From Paramacrobiotus metropolitanus (Eukaryota > Tardigrada > Eutardigrada > Parachela > Macrobiotidae): a stretch of 64,000 nt of DNA. The translations under genes were made by a program, and so were the position numbers. The notes below the pieces were generated by a model, which worked only from the letters and a program-made list of their open reading frames with translations, was not told where the DNA came from and did not search any database. The stretch spans positions 1,227,524 to 1,291,523 of the forward strand of contig NW_026570251.1 of NCBI RefSeq assembly GCF_019649055.1, written 5' to 3'. Shown here piece after piece: positions 18,819-31,208 of this stretch. Numbering within the stretch: the first letter of the stretch is position 1; every line of letters starts with the position of its first letter.

Positions 18819-20361
18819 TTGCAGTCTATGCGCACTAAAAGTGTTCCTGCTGCACACTTTTTGTTGTTTACATTATTAATCTTTGAACCGTGGACCTACT
18901 TGCCGATTCTCACTTTCCCTACTCCGGGATTATATTTGGCACGTGTGCGCTCAAATCCCAAGATGTCAACGAACGCCACATTTAACGTAACAAACTCCAC
19001 GTTTGTCAAGGAGGATATTTTGGGCGCTGCAGTATCCTGGTTCACCGTGATTTCCTGCTGTCTGAGCGTTATCGCCAACACCCTCGTTATTCTTTGCTAC
19101 ATCGCCACGCCGTCTCTCCGCACCGCTTTCAACGTGTACATCCTCAATTTGTCCGTAGCAGAGCTCGTGTACGGGATCAGCGTCCTCCCGGAAACCTTTA
19201 TTAAAACGTACTACGTACTACGACGCGTGGCCAGCCAGTTACGCGTTGTGCAGTTTCCTGGTCGGATGCAACACAATTATCGGCGCCGGCATCCGGCACG
19301 CCCATCTCCTCATGCTCATAAATCGAGCGTGGGCTATTCTGTCGCCAGTATCGTATAAACAGCGCCACAGTACACAGGTGGCGCTGTGTTTTATTGCAGT
19401 AGCGTGGTGCGTCGTGACAGCGTTCTATTTGGCAATTATTGTGCCGGGACGACTGTTCCCCGACCCGGCGGATAAAAAATGTGGTTTGAATGTTCGTTTC
19501 CAGATTAACTTGGTCATTGCGGCGCGGATCATTGGTTACGATTTGCCATGGGTGGCGCACGTGATGGGATTTCCGGTTCTGCTGCTGTGGCTGTATTGCC
19601 GCCGGCGAAGGAAAACGCGGATTGGTGTGCAGCTGACCGCGACACAGTGTAAGCACGCGTTTAAGATCACTTTTTCTGTCAGTTTAAACTATGTGCTGTA
19701 GTTAATATTAATATTACTGCATTATTAATGTTTCTGTTCAGCACGCATAAAGTATAATTAAAAATGTAATATAATAAATATTTTTTGAATATTTTATTAG
19801 TGAAAAAGGTTTTGGAGCGCTTAAAAGAGGAAGTTATGGTGCATGCATGAATCACAATTTATTGGAAATTACGGATTAACTGCTCTTAAAATAAAATTGC
19901 TGACTTTTTATGATTAAGTTATAATTTGTATGTCTTGTTTACAAACGTGTTGTTGATATTGTTCAGTAAGTTTCATTTTTACTCACTCACTGCTTTCACT
20001 TCTGTTTGCTTGTAAATTCAAATTTTAAGTAACGGTGTGTTAATGCTTTTAAGCGGGCAGTAACGCAGCCAGTGGAACCCCCGGTACCGTAAGACCCTCC
20101 CCGGAAAAGCGCACGCCGACATCAAACAAGCACTCCAGTGGGAACACGCGCGTGTTTACGTGCCTGTCCATTAATCTGATTGTGTGCTGGACGATCAGCA
20201 ATGTTTACTGGATCCTGTTCGATCACACCGGTTACTGGAGCGATCTCTACTTTGCCATACAAGCGCTGTTCATTTTCGCCAGTTCTTGGGTGAACCCGCT
20301 ACTGTGCTTCTTAGCAATGGATGGCTTCCGTAGCGCCTTGAAAGCTATGTTAACGTGTTAA
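18819..20361 (+). pseudogene. rhodopsin-family GPCR, one intron, frame-broken
   Basis: A class A G protein-coupled receptor. Exon 1 begins at ATG 18819, or more typically at ATG 18963 (MSTNATFNVTNSTF, N-glycosylation sites). TM1 has the IANTLVI asparagine. TM2 reads LSVAELVYG, with Glu where Asp is usual. TM3 ends NRAWAILSPVSY, in place of DRY. ECL2 has KKCGL. TM5 ends VLLLWLYCRRRRK. Exon 2 (20069-20361) carries TM6 with CWTI instead of CWxP and TM7 with NPLLC instead of NPxxY. An intron 19649-20068 (GTAAGC...GCAG) joins both exons in phase 1. A 7-bp tandem duplication, GTACTAC twice at 19208-19221, shifts the frame between TM2 and TM3; without it the two parts are in register. Ligand unknown. 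Either a recent pseudogene or an assembly error. Confidence 0.85.
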
Positions 20362-20958
20362 CCGGAATAATGCTTCATCAGCGTGCAGCAGCTGCAGCAC
20401 TTACAGAGTACATGTGATTCGATATGAATGCATCACTAAAATAATAATATTAATTTTATGAATGCATAGCACAAAGATGCGCAGCGTATTAAGGGGACCA
20501 CTATGAGATGACTTTTCGTTTAATATGTTTCAAATTTTAACATCAGCTTGTAGGAAAATTTTCGGGCTTCCAGAGAGTGTGTCCCGATAAGATATAGTAT
20601 ACTGTGATCACAAGTTATCAGTTAAAAAACAAGGCGGGTCAGCAGCGGCGCAGTAAATGCACTGATGTTATCGGCTAGCCATGGCCAGCCACATGGCAGA
20701 TATGCCACAGAAGATCTCAGACAGAACATCAAATGCTGTCCTGTGGCCGGAGCAAACCCATTCTTCCCTCGCAAGCTATGTCCTGTCTGATCTCTTTATG
20801 CACAGCGCGGGCATGGGTAGCCGGCTCTGGCACACATTGCTGCCGGCCAGTCAACAAGCCCTCCATTCAGCTGACGTTTTCCAAAAACTAGTTAAAGGGC
20901 TTTAAAAATCGATAACTTCATTGTTAAACTTCCTACACTTTCCAAATGGGCATCAGAT

Positions 20959-21130
20959 AATGTGTTATTTTCTAGAAAGCTTATATACCGACACTCCGCT
21001 GTAGTCCAACAAAGCGTGTTTGAGTAAACTCAAAAAACACTTTTCAAAAGTGTTTTTCTCAATTTTGTAAACTAACAACATTTTTTATTAACATGTTGGA
21101 GAATATAAGCTTTCCAGGCTAAAACACATT
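20959..21130. mobile_element. 172-bp foldback MITE-like element
   Basis: Ends are inverted: AATGTGTT...GAAAGCTTATAT at 20959-20986 and its complement ATATAAGCTTTC...AACACATT at 21103-21130. A second hairpin, AAAACACTTTTCAAAAGTGTTTTT, lies inside. No coding capacity. Confidence 0.6.
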
Positions 21131-22290
21131 TAACGATGTGTATTGCATCTAATTCAAAAAAACTTTCTCATTCAGCTTTTGATTCCAAAGTTTTTTCTTT
21201 GTTTCTTGAATAGCTCTGTCTAGACAGAGCGCAGACAAGATCGCAGCACACCATTGTGTAGCCAAACATTTTGCGCCTGCAGTCATAACAATAGCAACAG
21301 TGTTCTTTCAGTTGTTTTAAACTTATTCATGTTTTCCCAGACCCACTTTCATCTCATAGCCCTCCCCTTAAATTGAAACACGTTAAGTACGTAATTGGGT
21401 ATGCATATTGCATCTACCGTAGTAGCTTAGCAACCTGCCACACGGTGCCACATTTTAACCATGTAAGTATCTGTAGGGCGTATGCACAGTGCCACAGTTG
21501 TTCCATGTCAATCCATGAGTACCAGCTGCAGTTGTAATCGCAAAATTATCGAGATCAGTTGAAGCCAGCGACTCCTCAAAAATCTATTTGCCTTGCAGCT
21601 TAGCATGTACAGCTTTATAAAACTGTAAACAATTTTCTGCGATTTGTTTATTTACTTTGATAATTCCTGAAAACCAAGTCCTTCTTCATACGGTCGATTT
21701 CCCCACTTGTCTAATTGATGTTGCGATAAAATTGTGTTGGTTGTTTTTTACAATGATTTGCATTACCCTATGCACGCGAGAAACTTTGTTCGATATGTTG
21801 CCTTTTCCTGGAAATCGCATCTTTTCTCTCTCTTCAAAAACTGAGCTGGTAAGTTAGAGCTAACTTGCGCGTCCGAAAGCCAGCCTTATGGTACGTAGGT
21901 GCTTTGGTCGCTACGCAGCCCGGTTTTTTGCCTTCAGAAAGTTTTCTCATCTCATGAAGCTGCGCAGCCACGGGGGTACCACACTAAGCTATACAGGAGC
22001 ACTACCCTCCGTACACTACCTTTCCCTAACTTTTACTCCGTACTGTAACTTTTGCGCTACTTTTTCAATCCTCAGAAGCTATAAATCAAATTCACGTGAA
22101 TAGGTAAATAACTCTCGGCGCGCCCGTGTGCCGGTTTTTCTTCGCAGAATTTGGAAAGTGCCGTTTTTCAGCGGATTTTCGACTCAGTTTCGTAGGTCTC
22201 TTCCTATATAAGATTTTGCCCCTGGGTTACTGACATAGGGCAAATCTGTGCCGCAAACGCGAAGCCTCGACCGTTTTTTTGGGTTCTGAA

Positions 22291-22612
22291 GTACGAGGCA
22301 AGCGACAACTCTTTCCCATCGCTTTAGTAAATTTTATCATTTTCCCTGCTGCATCTTACCCGTATGCAGGCGCTCACGTGATACCTGATTTCAGCCGTTT
22401 CACGTCGGTTGCAGTTATAGTTGATTGTGCAAACTGATAAAGAATATAGAGAAGAGCACGGCAGGCGAGATTTTATCGCCGGCTCAGTAAGCGCTGATTA
22501 CAATGGATACGATATCAGTATCACGTGAGCGCCTGCACACGGGTAAGATGCAGCAGGGGGAAGTGATAAAATTTACTAAAGCGATGGGAAAGAGTTGTCG
22601 CTTGCCTCGTAC
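22291..22612. mobile_element. 322-bp foldback MITE-like element
   Basis: Left arm 22291-22384 (starting GTACGAGGCAAGCGACAACT) and right arm 22518-22612 are inverted copies about 95 bp long with only a few mismatches, around a 133-bp loop. No coding capacity. Near-perfect arms suggest recent activity or gene conversion. No clear target duplication. Confidence 0.75.
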
Positions 22613-22703
22613 TACAAGTAGCCCAAGTAGAAGTGCAGTATATTATATAATTATGCAGTATATTATATTATTATAGTATATCATTTGATTCGTTTCGCAC
22701 TCG

Positions 22704-23330
22704 TTATCCCCGCCCAGCCGCCCTTGTACTGAACTTGCATGCAGAAGCTTTGCACTTACGAGTATTAGCACTTCGTTTAGCAACGCTGTTACTCACCGGG
22801 AAACCAGAAACGGCCTTAATAATTTCCAGCTGCATTTCTGGGAGTAGGCATACAAAATTCGCAACTACAGTTTCAACTGACTTTTTAAGTTTGGTTAAGC
22901 ATTCCGATGGAAAATGTTCTTGCAACTTAGGCAGGTTTCAAACTCGTCAAGATTGTCCAGCGTGAGTGTCCGACGATAACAGTCAATGCTGAATGTTTTG
23001 CTATGCCGGTACACGTTATGCACTTGGCTTTTTCCTGAGTTTGTTGTCGTTTCTGGATATTTGAAGTTTCGGTCAGTTTGAAAGGGTCTGACTCCATTAA
23101 ATTACAAAGCAATTGTCTCAGTCTCCGTAAAGGAAGATTTTGTGTAACAGCAAGAACAAAAACCTATTAAATCGCATATTACCCCGATGTAAGCCAAATC
23201 AACTGCATTGGGAACACATTGTTGCAAAGGAGGACTGCATTAATAAGGGCATGAAGCCAGAAATCCCCTTCAGACTCAGTTCAGAGTTGAATGCAACACC
23301 CTGGTCCAACATCGGAACTATGTAAGACTT
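22704..23330 (-). other. possible degraded exons, unidentified
   Basis: Minus-strand frames at 22704-22925 and 22927-23112, and a stretch near 23200-23320, read like protein (Leu/Lys-rich helical, one TCTGIAKHSA segment) but change frame and carry stops. I could not place splice sites. It could be part of a gene running into 23486-23827, or a transposon remnant. Confidence 0.2.
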
Positions 23331-23485
23331 CACGTCTGGATACTTGAGCTCAATTTCTGGAGTTTCACATTAAAAAGAAGCTAAAATTTTGCCTGTAATC
23401 AAGAATGCCCAAGAATGCCCAAGCATCTTTTAGCCCGTATTCAGGAATCTGCTTGTTGTGAACCGATATTTGTGGTCGTTACTAA

Positions 23486-23827
23486 TTAGCAGACGGTATC
23501 AGAATGTAAATGGCTATGGCTGAATACCTCTAGTTCTAAACTGACAGGATTCCGAAAAACTGCGCTATCGAAAACGTAAACCCTGGTGCACTTTCTAGGA
23601 TCAAAGCTTTGTCTTGGTTGCGGAAACCGTTCCACCTCGGGCAGAAAATCTAAGATAACAACTGCTTTTCGGGTGGTGCACTCAGACGTTTCCTTGATAG
23701 GATCACAGTTGATGGTAATGTAGGTCGTAGGAGAACCACGGGAGATGGTCGGGGAGCACCGCAGTTGTTCACAATAAACAAAGCAGGCGAATACCTTTAC
23801 TTTGTAAGAACTGGTATGTGGGCCCAT
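23486..23827 (-). CDS. possible extracellular-domain exon, unidentified
   Basis: 113 open codons, Cys-rich in the first half (CFVYCEQLRCS, ITINC, SECTTRK), then a regular hydrophobic pattern (VVILDFLPEVERF, TRVYVFDSAVF, SLELEVF). This resembles the start of a leucine-rich-repeat ectodomain with its Cys cap, but the repeat is too weak to assert. There is no signal peptide in the exon and no partner exon found. The downstream neighbour on the same strand is the degraded stretch at 22704-23330. Confidence 0.3.
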   Translation of the reverse strand: MGPHTSSYKVKVFACFVYCEQLRCSPTISRGSPTTYITINCDPIKETSECTTRKAVVILDFLPEVERFPQPRQSFDPRKCTRVYVFDSAVFRNPVSLELEVFSHSHLHSDTVC

Positions 23828-24655
23828 ACAGTGTCGTCCAGCTGGTTCTATCTTACATTCTTTTCCCGGTCGTAGAGGGGCGCCAAGGATTGCACGCGCT
23901 CAGTCACCGTGTTGCTGAGGGTAGTTATAAAACAATACCTATGAGACAATATTCAACTGGAAACTTCTTTTCCCATGGGTTGCTTGCAGTCGTTCGACGG
24001 GGCGCTATCATGATGTTTCGGTTGCTGCAGCTAAGCAGCAGAACTCTCCAAAGCGCGCACACCCTGTACCACAACAAAACAAAGGTCAAACGTGCGGTAA
24101 CCACATTTTTTCTTGAATTACGTATACGACATTGGTAAAAAACAAAAGGCTTTGCCGTTTACAGCAAAAAAAAGTTTTGCCTGGAATCCTCACGGATAAG
24201 ATTGTGTACGAGAACAGGGTTAGTACTCGGGATCACCTAAAAAAAACGAGCGACAATTCGGGATCACCTTGCCCGGGTCGTGCAGCACGGGCATTCCGTT
24301 ATGTTTGCAATCATTTCGTAAACATGATCAAAATCACAAATCTTGTTTCTGTACCACCGCAGGCTTATTCACCTAATTTAAAACTACGAAACTGATCGCT
24401 AAGACATTAATTTTCCGTGGTACGACACTGGTAAAATAACATTGTCTTGTTGCTTTCGTTTCGAAACGCTTCCCGATCGACAAGCTCTTAGGGCCAAAGC
24501 CATACGATCATCGTAAGCTTCTGATAAATTTATTTGCGTCTGCACGAAGTGTCCGTAAATTTAACAAGAAATAATCATTATCTAATAAAACTAAGCTGTC
24601 ACATGCGGAACAATTTGTATAAAAAACGAAATACCGAACAAAATAGTTCCACAGT
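23828..24655. other. no gene seen
   Basis: Open frames are short and of ordinary composition. One AAAGGTCA at 24081-24088. Nothing else recognised. Confidence 0.4.
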
Positions 24656-24659
24656 TTGC

Positions 24660-26745
24660 TGCAGATTGGCAGACTTCCGCTGCTAAGCAGGCTGCCGTAC
24701 TTTAGAATTTTATTTGTACGATAATGTTAAAGTCTGTGTCCGCTGGAACCTCTCTCCCCCGCAACTCAAAAATTGCATTTTATGTCCCGGCATTTACATC
24801 AAAACGGCAACAGCAGCGTCCTTAGTCCAGTATTCTTAACCATTTAAGGCCATACGCGAGTTTTCGTGGAACGGTATCCGGACAGAGATGCGATGCCGCA
24901 CCGCCTTTAAATGCATTTTTTTCCAGCAAGCTCTGCTGGTACTAATTGGCTCGCACTGCTTTTAAATGGATTTTTTCCAGCAGGTTCTGCTGGTACTGGT
25001 TGAGACTGTTTTGACGTGGGACGAGTCATTGTACTGAGAGCCATAAATTAGCTAACGGCTGCAGCAATCTTTTTGTAACCACGTTATTATAATGCATCTT
25101 ATTAACCATGCCGTCGGAGACAGGCATGAAAGATGGACGTGACACCTGCCACGGGCACTGGCAGCTGCCACAACGCGTCTTGCCGCCATTTCCGGTTTCA
25201 TAAACTTCGCTTCGCATGATAACGTCGATGTGATACTCCGAATACCGCAGCAATAAAGGCTCGAAAGACTTCACTAACTAGATACTGTACCCGCGCGAGT
25301 TTAAGGGACAGTAAATTCCCCTGGACCGCCCGCAGTAGACGTCGGTTTCTTTGATGCCAGAGAAGCCGACACCTAGTGCGGGCGGTCTGGGGCAACTTTC
25401 TGTCCCTTAAACTCGCGCGGGTACAGTAACTACAGATACTGACACTAATCGTTGGTGACTTGGAAAGTTTCAGTAGTTGTGTGATCTTCAGTTCTCTTAC
25501 TCGCTTTTTTATTATTTTAATTCATTCGGAAACTGGCTTCAGTCATTTCGGCAAACCGCAAGATTACTCTAAAAATGTAAGGATATCAGGAAATTAGGAA
25601 CACGGTAATTAGGAAATGCATTTATTGCTTCGAATTCACGGCGTCTGTCGAGGTCAATAACAGCTGGGGTGGATCGTACTAGCATGTCCCGTTCTTCACG
25701 GCATACTTTTAGTTGCCGCTCCAGTTCCGTTTTTTTACAGTTCTCACCGAGCCAGTTGTCGGGTAACGATAATTTCACCAGATCAGGTCACTGTCTCACC
25801 AAAAGGTGCAGACAAATCAACAAATTGTTGTCGTTCAGAATTACCGTCTGCGGTTACGACAGGAATAGCGCTAAGTTGTACAGGTCTCAGTTTCGCATGC
25901 TCAATGTAGCAAGCTTGGAAAACACAGTCAGTATGGTGGCTGTGTTGGGAGTGTGACGATTCGCTGTGGACTTTCCAATCCTCGGAACTGTCATGACACT
26001 CTTCGTCGGCTACAATTCGAATTTTTTCTAGCCATCTTTTTTAGCTATGTTTGCCCCATTTCCGCGATAGTGTCATCGATACCACGGTGGAGCTCAAATT
26101 AGCCTGGACCAGTTCACAACGAGCTGAATCTTACTTAAGTACGAGTACGTCACCCACTTGTCTACGAGCCATTATTTAGCTTCTTCGGAAATGTGCAGTA
26201 CTGTGATAGCACAAACCTAAGACAGTTTCCGACACTGTAATATAATTCGGCCGGCTTCTTGAAGCAGTTTAGAAACTGCTACCAAGGTTCACAGAACGTT
26301 GCCCCGCTGCTGTCAAAGTGGTACGCCAGACTCTACCCGTCATACAAGCGGAATACGGATTACACGCATTATCCAGTTTGCAGTAACCGGTAAATTTTTG
26401 TATCGTATGTCTGTATATGTACCTTACCGGGGTTTTTATTTGAGCTGCCAATATTACTTGTTCTTTACCCACCATCGTTACAAACGGCCAGACTATCGTA
26501 CCGTTGGCAAGGAAAACCGGTTTTTTTTTCGACCGCTCTATAACGTATAACGCTCAATATATAGCAATTCGCGGCAAATGCGATGTTTTCGCAGCAGGTG
26601 TTTGGATTTTCTCCAAAAATATCCTCAAAGGCTTTCTGTAAAGTGTTAAGAAGCCTGGAATAAACGCGATCGATTGGAATTACATATTTATCCTTGATTA
26701 CTCTAAGACTGTTTTTTTATTTATTTGATTTCTTAGATTTCTTAA
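24660..26745 (-). pseudogene. copy 1 of an unrecognised four-copy gene family
   Basis: Minus-strand coding remains in separate pieces. 25569-25778 encodes a charged, coiled-coil-like peptide with ELERQLKVCREERD and DRRREFEA. 25198-25274 encodes PLLLRYSEYHIDV. 25740-25990 is an inverted match to 37585-37845. The flank 24660-25000 matches 33040-33350. The segment 26505-26745 matches 28916-29131. The pieces keep the same order as in the other copies, so this is a gene-sized duplication. A hairpin element (25284-25427) interrupts it. No known domain recognised. No uninterrupted frame spans it, so it is probably a pseudogene, unless the pieces are exons. Confidence 0.5.
25284..25427. mobile_element. 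144-bp hairpin MITE inside gene-family copy 1
   Basis: The ends ACTGTACCCGCGCGAG and CTCGCGCGGGTACAGT begin inverted arms of about 48 bp around a ~45-bp loop. The related copy at about 33,745-33,830 runs through the same place without the insert (CTTCACTAAGAACTGCCAG), so it is an empty site. The flanks AACTAGAT and AACTACAG suggest a diverged ~8-bp target duplication. Confidence 0.75.
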
Positions 26746-28390
26746 TAATAACTGTAAGGTCCGTATCGCTAGTGTGAAGCGACTGCTCAGGATCGTAGCC
26801 AGACGGGAAGTGAACTGAAAAGCGAAAGAATCGTAGCTAGAGAAACAGGGTAGGAACAGTAGAAGATGTTAGAAGAGACAAAGTATCAGGGAAGCAGAAA
26901 GGACAGAATTCAAAATCTCGAGAAATCAATACACCAGCGTAGTTCATGGTCGCATTGCGAGGAGCACACAAGCGAGGGCTATGATTTCAATCATCCAACC
27001 CGTAACCAAGTCCCGAGGCTCGAACCGATCCGAAGGGCCCGCGACCACCGCGAATACATCGTTCATCTTCATTCATTATACTGCAACGATCATTTTTAAC
27101 AATCTCCACTGACACTGTGTGTGTTTCTGAGTTGCTTTGTGCCACTCACCTCGATCTGCGTCGGCTGCTTGGGCTTTCGTGCATGGATAACGGTGACCAC
27201 AAAGCATAGGATCTGCGAGTCTCAACGGCTAAGTGGAGTATCACTGCACTGGCTTCCCTTGGTGGCTGGCTGGCTGGTGACTAGCTGTGCTGCACAACCC
27301 GGGTACGGGGATCACGAATTCTCGCTAGCTTTTCAGGTGATCACGAATACCTGTCCTCGTATAAAAAATATGAAATAACAACCAGTATAAGAGACGTAAG
27401 AGAGAACAAAAGAAAGCATAAGAACCTACGTCTAGCTAAGAAACCAAAGTGGACAGAACTAAAGAAAAAAACAGCCAAAAAGCTAAAAAAACAAAAACCT
27501 AAGAACCAGACCGGTAAGCAGGCTGTGGGCCTACAAAGTACGTAGTTTCAGCAAAACATCAACATTGTCGAAAAGCGAATTGTAGGTCAGAATCTGTCGG
27601 TCAGCAGGCTATGTGAATCACCATTAAGGCTACGTAGTCTGTAAATTGCCGGGGCAGCAAAACAGAGGCCAAAGAATTAACTTGTTGCCGCGTTGGGCGT
27701 TACGCACTCACTCACTATTGTCGTATTGCGTTGTCTGTGGATCGGTTAACAATGGCTGTACGCAATTTTGCATAGTAAACTAAAATACTCTGCGAAGCCC
27801 GCTCTCACGGCGAGAGCCTGCTTCGCAAAACAATAATTTTCTGTAAACTACTCTACATTTAAAAAAAATTGGCGAAAATTCAGTTGCAATAGCCATGTTT
27901 GCACAATCGATATAAAATGTTTAAGCGGTGTGTACCAGATAGAGCATAGGCCACCGGGGCTTTGTTCCGTGCTTGATCCTAGTATTCACAGGGTGCCCTT
28001 CCAAAAGTATCCGTTGGCCTTGTGGTAGCGGGCTTCCGCCTTGATGTGCTGTCGGAAATGCCTCGCCTTGGTTTTAGAACCGCTTACCTGGCAGCTGACC
28101 TTCTCTTCAGCCCATGGCCGTGTCTCGCTGAAATGCTGCCTGCGACGTTTGCCTCCTGACTTTTTTTCGATGAAGAGACGGTTTTTTTCTGAGACGGTCC
28201 AGTCTGCGCTTCAGGGAGCGCAACCTAAGTACCGTCCTGGCCGGGCGGACGAGCAAGTAAAACCGAAGGATTCGCTAACCATAACGGAGGCGGAGGCTTG
28301 CAAGTGGCATTAGAAAAGAGGGACCCTACCGCGAGACGAAAGAGCAGTTTCTTTTTGCGCTAGTAATAACAATTAATCAATTTTGTCAAA
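26746..28390. other. no gene seen
   Basis: Frames at 26866-27099, 27121-27378 and 28041-28313 are open but show no domain, codon pattern or splice context. A run of AAGAACC/AAAACC-rich sequence lies at 27370-27510. Confidence 0.4.
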
Positions 28391-28394
28391 ATAA

Positions 28395-29131
28395 TCAGGA
28401 AACGCAGTTAATGCTCTTCGAATTCACGGCGTCTGTCGATGTTATTAACAGCTGCCGTGGATGGTACCCGCACAAGGTTTTCCCGCTCTTCACGGCATAC
28501 TTTTAGTTGCCGTTCCAGTTCCGCGTCTCTTGTAGCATTTTATTGTCATCTTTGAAAATCTGATCTCGTTCTTTTGGATAGCCCGATACGCCTCATATAC
28601 GTAAGAAGCTGCTCCGTCTGTTGGTCGTAGTCCCCTTCTTGGCATCGCTCCATTCTACGAATCTTCACAAAGATGATTATTGAATTTTTCTCTACGATGT
28701 CTTGGGGAAACGGGTTCATATTCATGGTGTTTCGGCAAAATTATATTGCGGGCTTTAGGATAAAAATGCATAAACACAATATTAACAGCTGTGATTGCGT
28801 CAAAAAAGGGTTTAATTTTGTGAAGTATACAGTTCACTCGTAAAAAGATCATGCGGCATCCGCCACAGTAACAAATGACCTTTATATGATAACGTACCGT
28901 TGTGAAGGAAATTTAACTTTTTTGTTCGACCATTCTATAACGTATAACGCTCACTATATAGCGATTCGCTGCAAATGCGATTTTTTCGCAGTAAATGTTT
29001 GGATTTTCTTCAAAAATGTCCTCAAAGGCTTTCCGTTAAGTATTATAAGAATCTGGAACAAACGCGACTGATGGGAAATATTTATTTGATTACTTCCTTG
29101 ATTACTTTTAAACTGTTTTTTTATTTGTTTG
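28395..29131 (-). pseudogene. copy 2 of the four-copy gene family
   Basis: 28395-28540 matches 25600-25740 and 33945-34070 (the DRRREFE/coiled-coil segment on the minus strand). 28655-28760 encodes KHHEYEPVSPRHRREKF, which recurs with changes at 34205-34270. 28916-29131 matches 26505-26745. The rest of the family unit is missing, so this is a truncated copy. Confidence 0.5.
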
Positions 29132-31200
29132 ATTTAATAATTTATTATTGAGCATTAAGAAATCAATCAACGCTATCAACGTGACAACGGCATTCGCTTC
29201 CTTTGCCAGCAGCTTTCAGCCGCCCATGGCAGTGGCTGGCAGCGATATCAGCCCGCACAGCGGCACGGCTTCCGATCATGGTGCGATCGCACTAGTCGCG
29301 TTGACAACGGGTGGCACTCGTGCTGCTGACTGATGCTTTAGGAGATCCATTCTACCGGTTTCTCATTTTTTCGCTGGCAGTTTTCGAGGGCAACGCAAAG
29401 ACCGCCACAACTAGGGACTTTGTTTTCACCCCTCCATGTTTTTGTATTTGTATTCATGAGACCGGTCCGATGCAGAAGCTGTGTGTGCTGAATATATTCT
29501 GGGGTAGAATGTATAACTTGTCAGCATATTCTGCCATGCATGTTTTTTCCTGAGTAGCTGATTACTTAATTACTTTAGAAATTTGGCATCTATGTTTTGC
29601 GTGAGCATTTTACACGTTTTATTGCCATTTCCCAGATTATACCTGATATAAAAATATAAGTGCAATCGTAAAAAAGATTATTGTACCAAAATATATGAAA
29701 AATAATAATATAGAATCGGCTTTCTTGAAATTCCACAAAATTAGTTACGGGTTGCCAAGTTTCTTCTCTGCTGAACCGTAGTTTGATCTAAAGAAAGACC
29801 TGTCTAAGTAGGTTGTTGTTAGCCAAAAAATGCACCGGCTCTCTCTGATTACGATAACTCGCGAATTCGGCTTTGGGTTTCCGTTTTTGGCAGCATTTCA
29901 GATATCGTAAAACCGATATCCGCTTGCTTGCTGAGTGCGGAAGTCATAAAGGTTCCTTCACCATTCCGTACGACAAACTGCATTACAAAAGTACATAGTT
30001 TCCGCTGCTGAAACGAACTGACAGCAGCATACCAATTATTTTTTGATAATTACATACAGCATTTGTCCGTACTGCGTTACTAAGTACATACAGTATTAGA
30101 CATGCTTGATCCGATGATTTTGTTTAGATACTTACTCTAAGTATTGTAATTGTGGAACAACTAAGCATCGCCGGGTACAGCATTACATACAACTGCGAGA
30201 ATGCCCTTCATTTCTTTAACGATTCATTCGCGTGATAAATTTTTTTAAACAAGCACTTAAAGCCGCAACAAACAGTAAGTACTACATCTATTACTGATCT
30301 TCTAATGTGTAAACGCGAAACAATTCCCCTTACGTTAAATGTTCACGTACGTTTCAGCTTTTTAGCAACTGCAGTAGCACCACGAATTGCATTTCACATC
30401 TTTAAATCGATTAATAGTTCTTGATACGAAGGTACGGCTTCATTTGCGTAAAGTACGAGGTATTAACGCACTAATAATGAATGCTTTAAATCACTGCTAT
30501 ACTACTAAACAACGGACACGTCATGTGAAGCACATGTCAGGTGCTGTACGAAGTACGAACGTCTATCGCACTTAGGAGCTTAGCAACTAGGTTTGCAAGT
30601 CGTTCATGAAGGCGCATATCCAACATACTGCATTGTAGTTTGTGTGTTTAGCGAGCGTAAAACTACTCTTAATGACCTTCATTTAATTTTTAATTTTGCT
30701 TTATGATTATAGGAAGTGTGCAGTCGTACCGATAGTACATAAATGCAAAACGTTTGACCATAATTCAATTGAGTCACGATTACGAATTAGCTTTTATCTG
30801 CAATAAGACTTTATCATAATACTTACTTTAGTTCCTGATTGCCATTCTTTCAAGATCGTACACCACACGACCGACTTATAAGCGCGTTAAGTTCATGATA
30901 AGGCTTTAGCTTTGGACTCTCTATCTACATATGCAATCCTTGCAATAATTATTATAAATTATAATCCTTGCAATTTCCTTTTCTCGCAAGGAAGCGAGCG
31001 CGTCTTAATCGCTGTTGGAAGCTAAGAAGGTAAGTGGATACTGTAAGCCAGTATGCCGGATGTCATGCATCCATGTCGCACGATTCCCAATTCGTCAGCA
31101 AAACTACGATTAAAAAATGACCACACTTCGGGTTTCTACACTTCGGAACGGCAACAGCATCATTTGCAGAAACTACTGCATTGTTGCGGTTATAAATTTT
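29132..31200. other. gene-poor, contains one dispersed repeat
   Basis: No gene recognised. A dispersed ~120-bp repeat lies at 29832-29948 (separate entry). Other frames are short. Confidence 0.4.
29832..29948 (+). repeat. dispersed ~120-bp repeat, copy 1
   Basis: Shares GATTACGATAACTCG, TTTCCGTTTTTGGCAGCATT and TTGCTTGC.GA.TGCGGAA with copies at 36412-36530 (inverted), 38893-38990 and 51570-51662. On its minus strand the copies can be read as FRIRQAN, so it may be a fragment of a coding sequence. Confidence 0.65.
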
Positions 31201-31208
31201 TTTTATGC

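Larger units (their letters stand above)
20362..22700. other. gene-poor region with two foldback elements
   Basis: No gene recognised. Short open frames (20681-20905, 21657-21857, 21888-22103) show no domain or splice context. Two inverted-repeat elements are listed separately. A TATA-rich run lies at 22637-22683. Confidence 0.5.

Noticed and set aside
26990-27060. tRNA-like T-loop (complement of GGCTCGAACCG)
   Set aside because: The flanking bases do not form a T stem or acceptor stem; no cloverleaf could be drawn.
28041-28313. 90-codon plus-strand gene
   Set aside because: No similarity, no splice context and ordinary composition; left as unassigned sequence.
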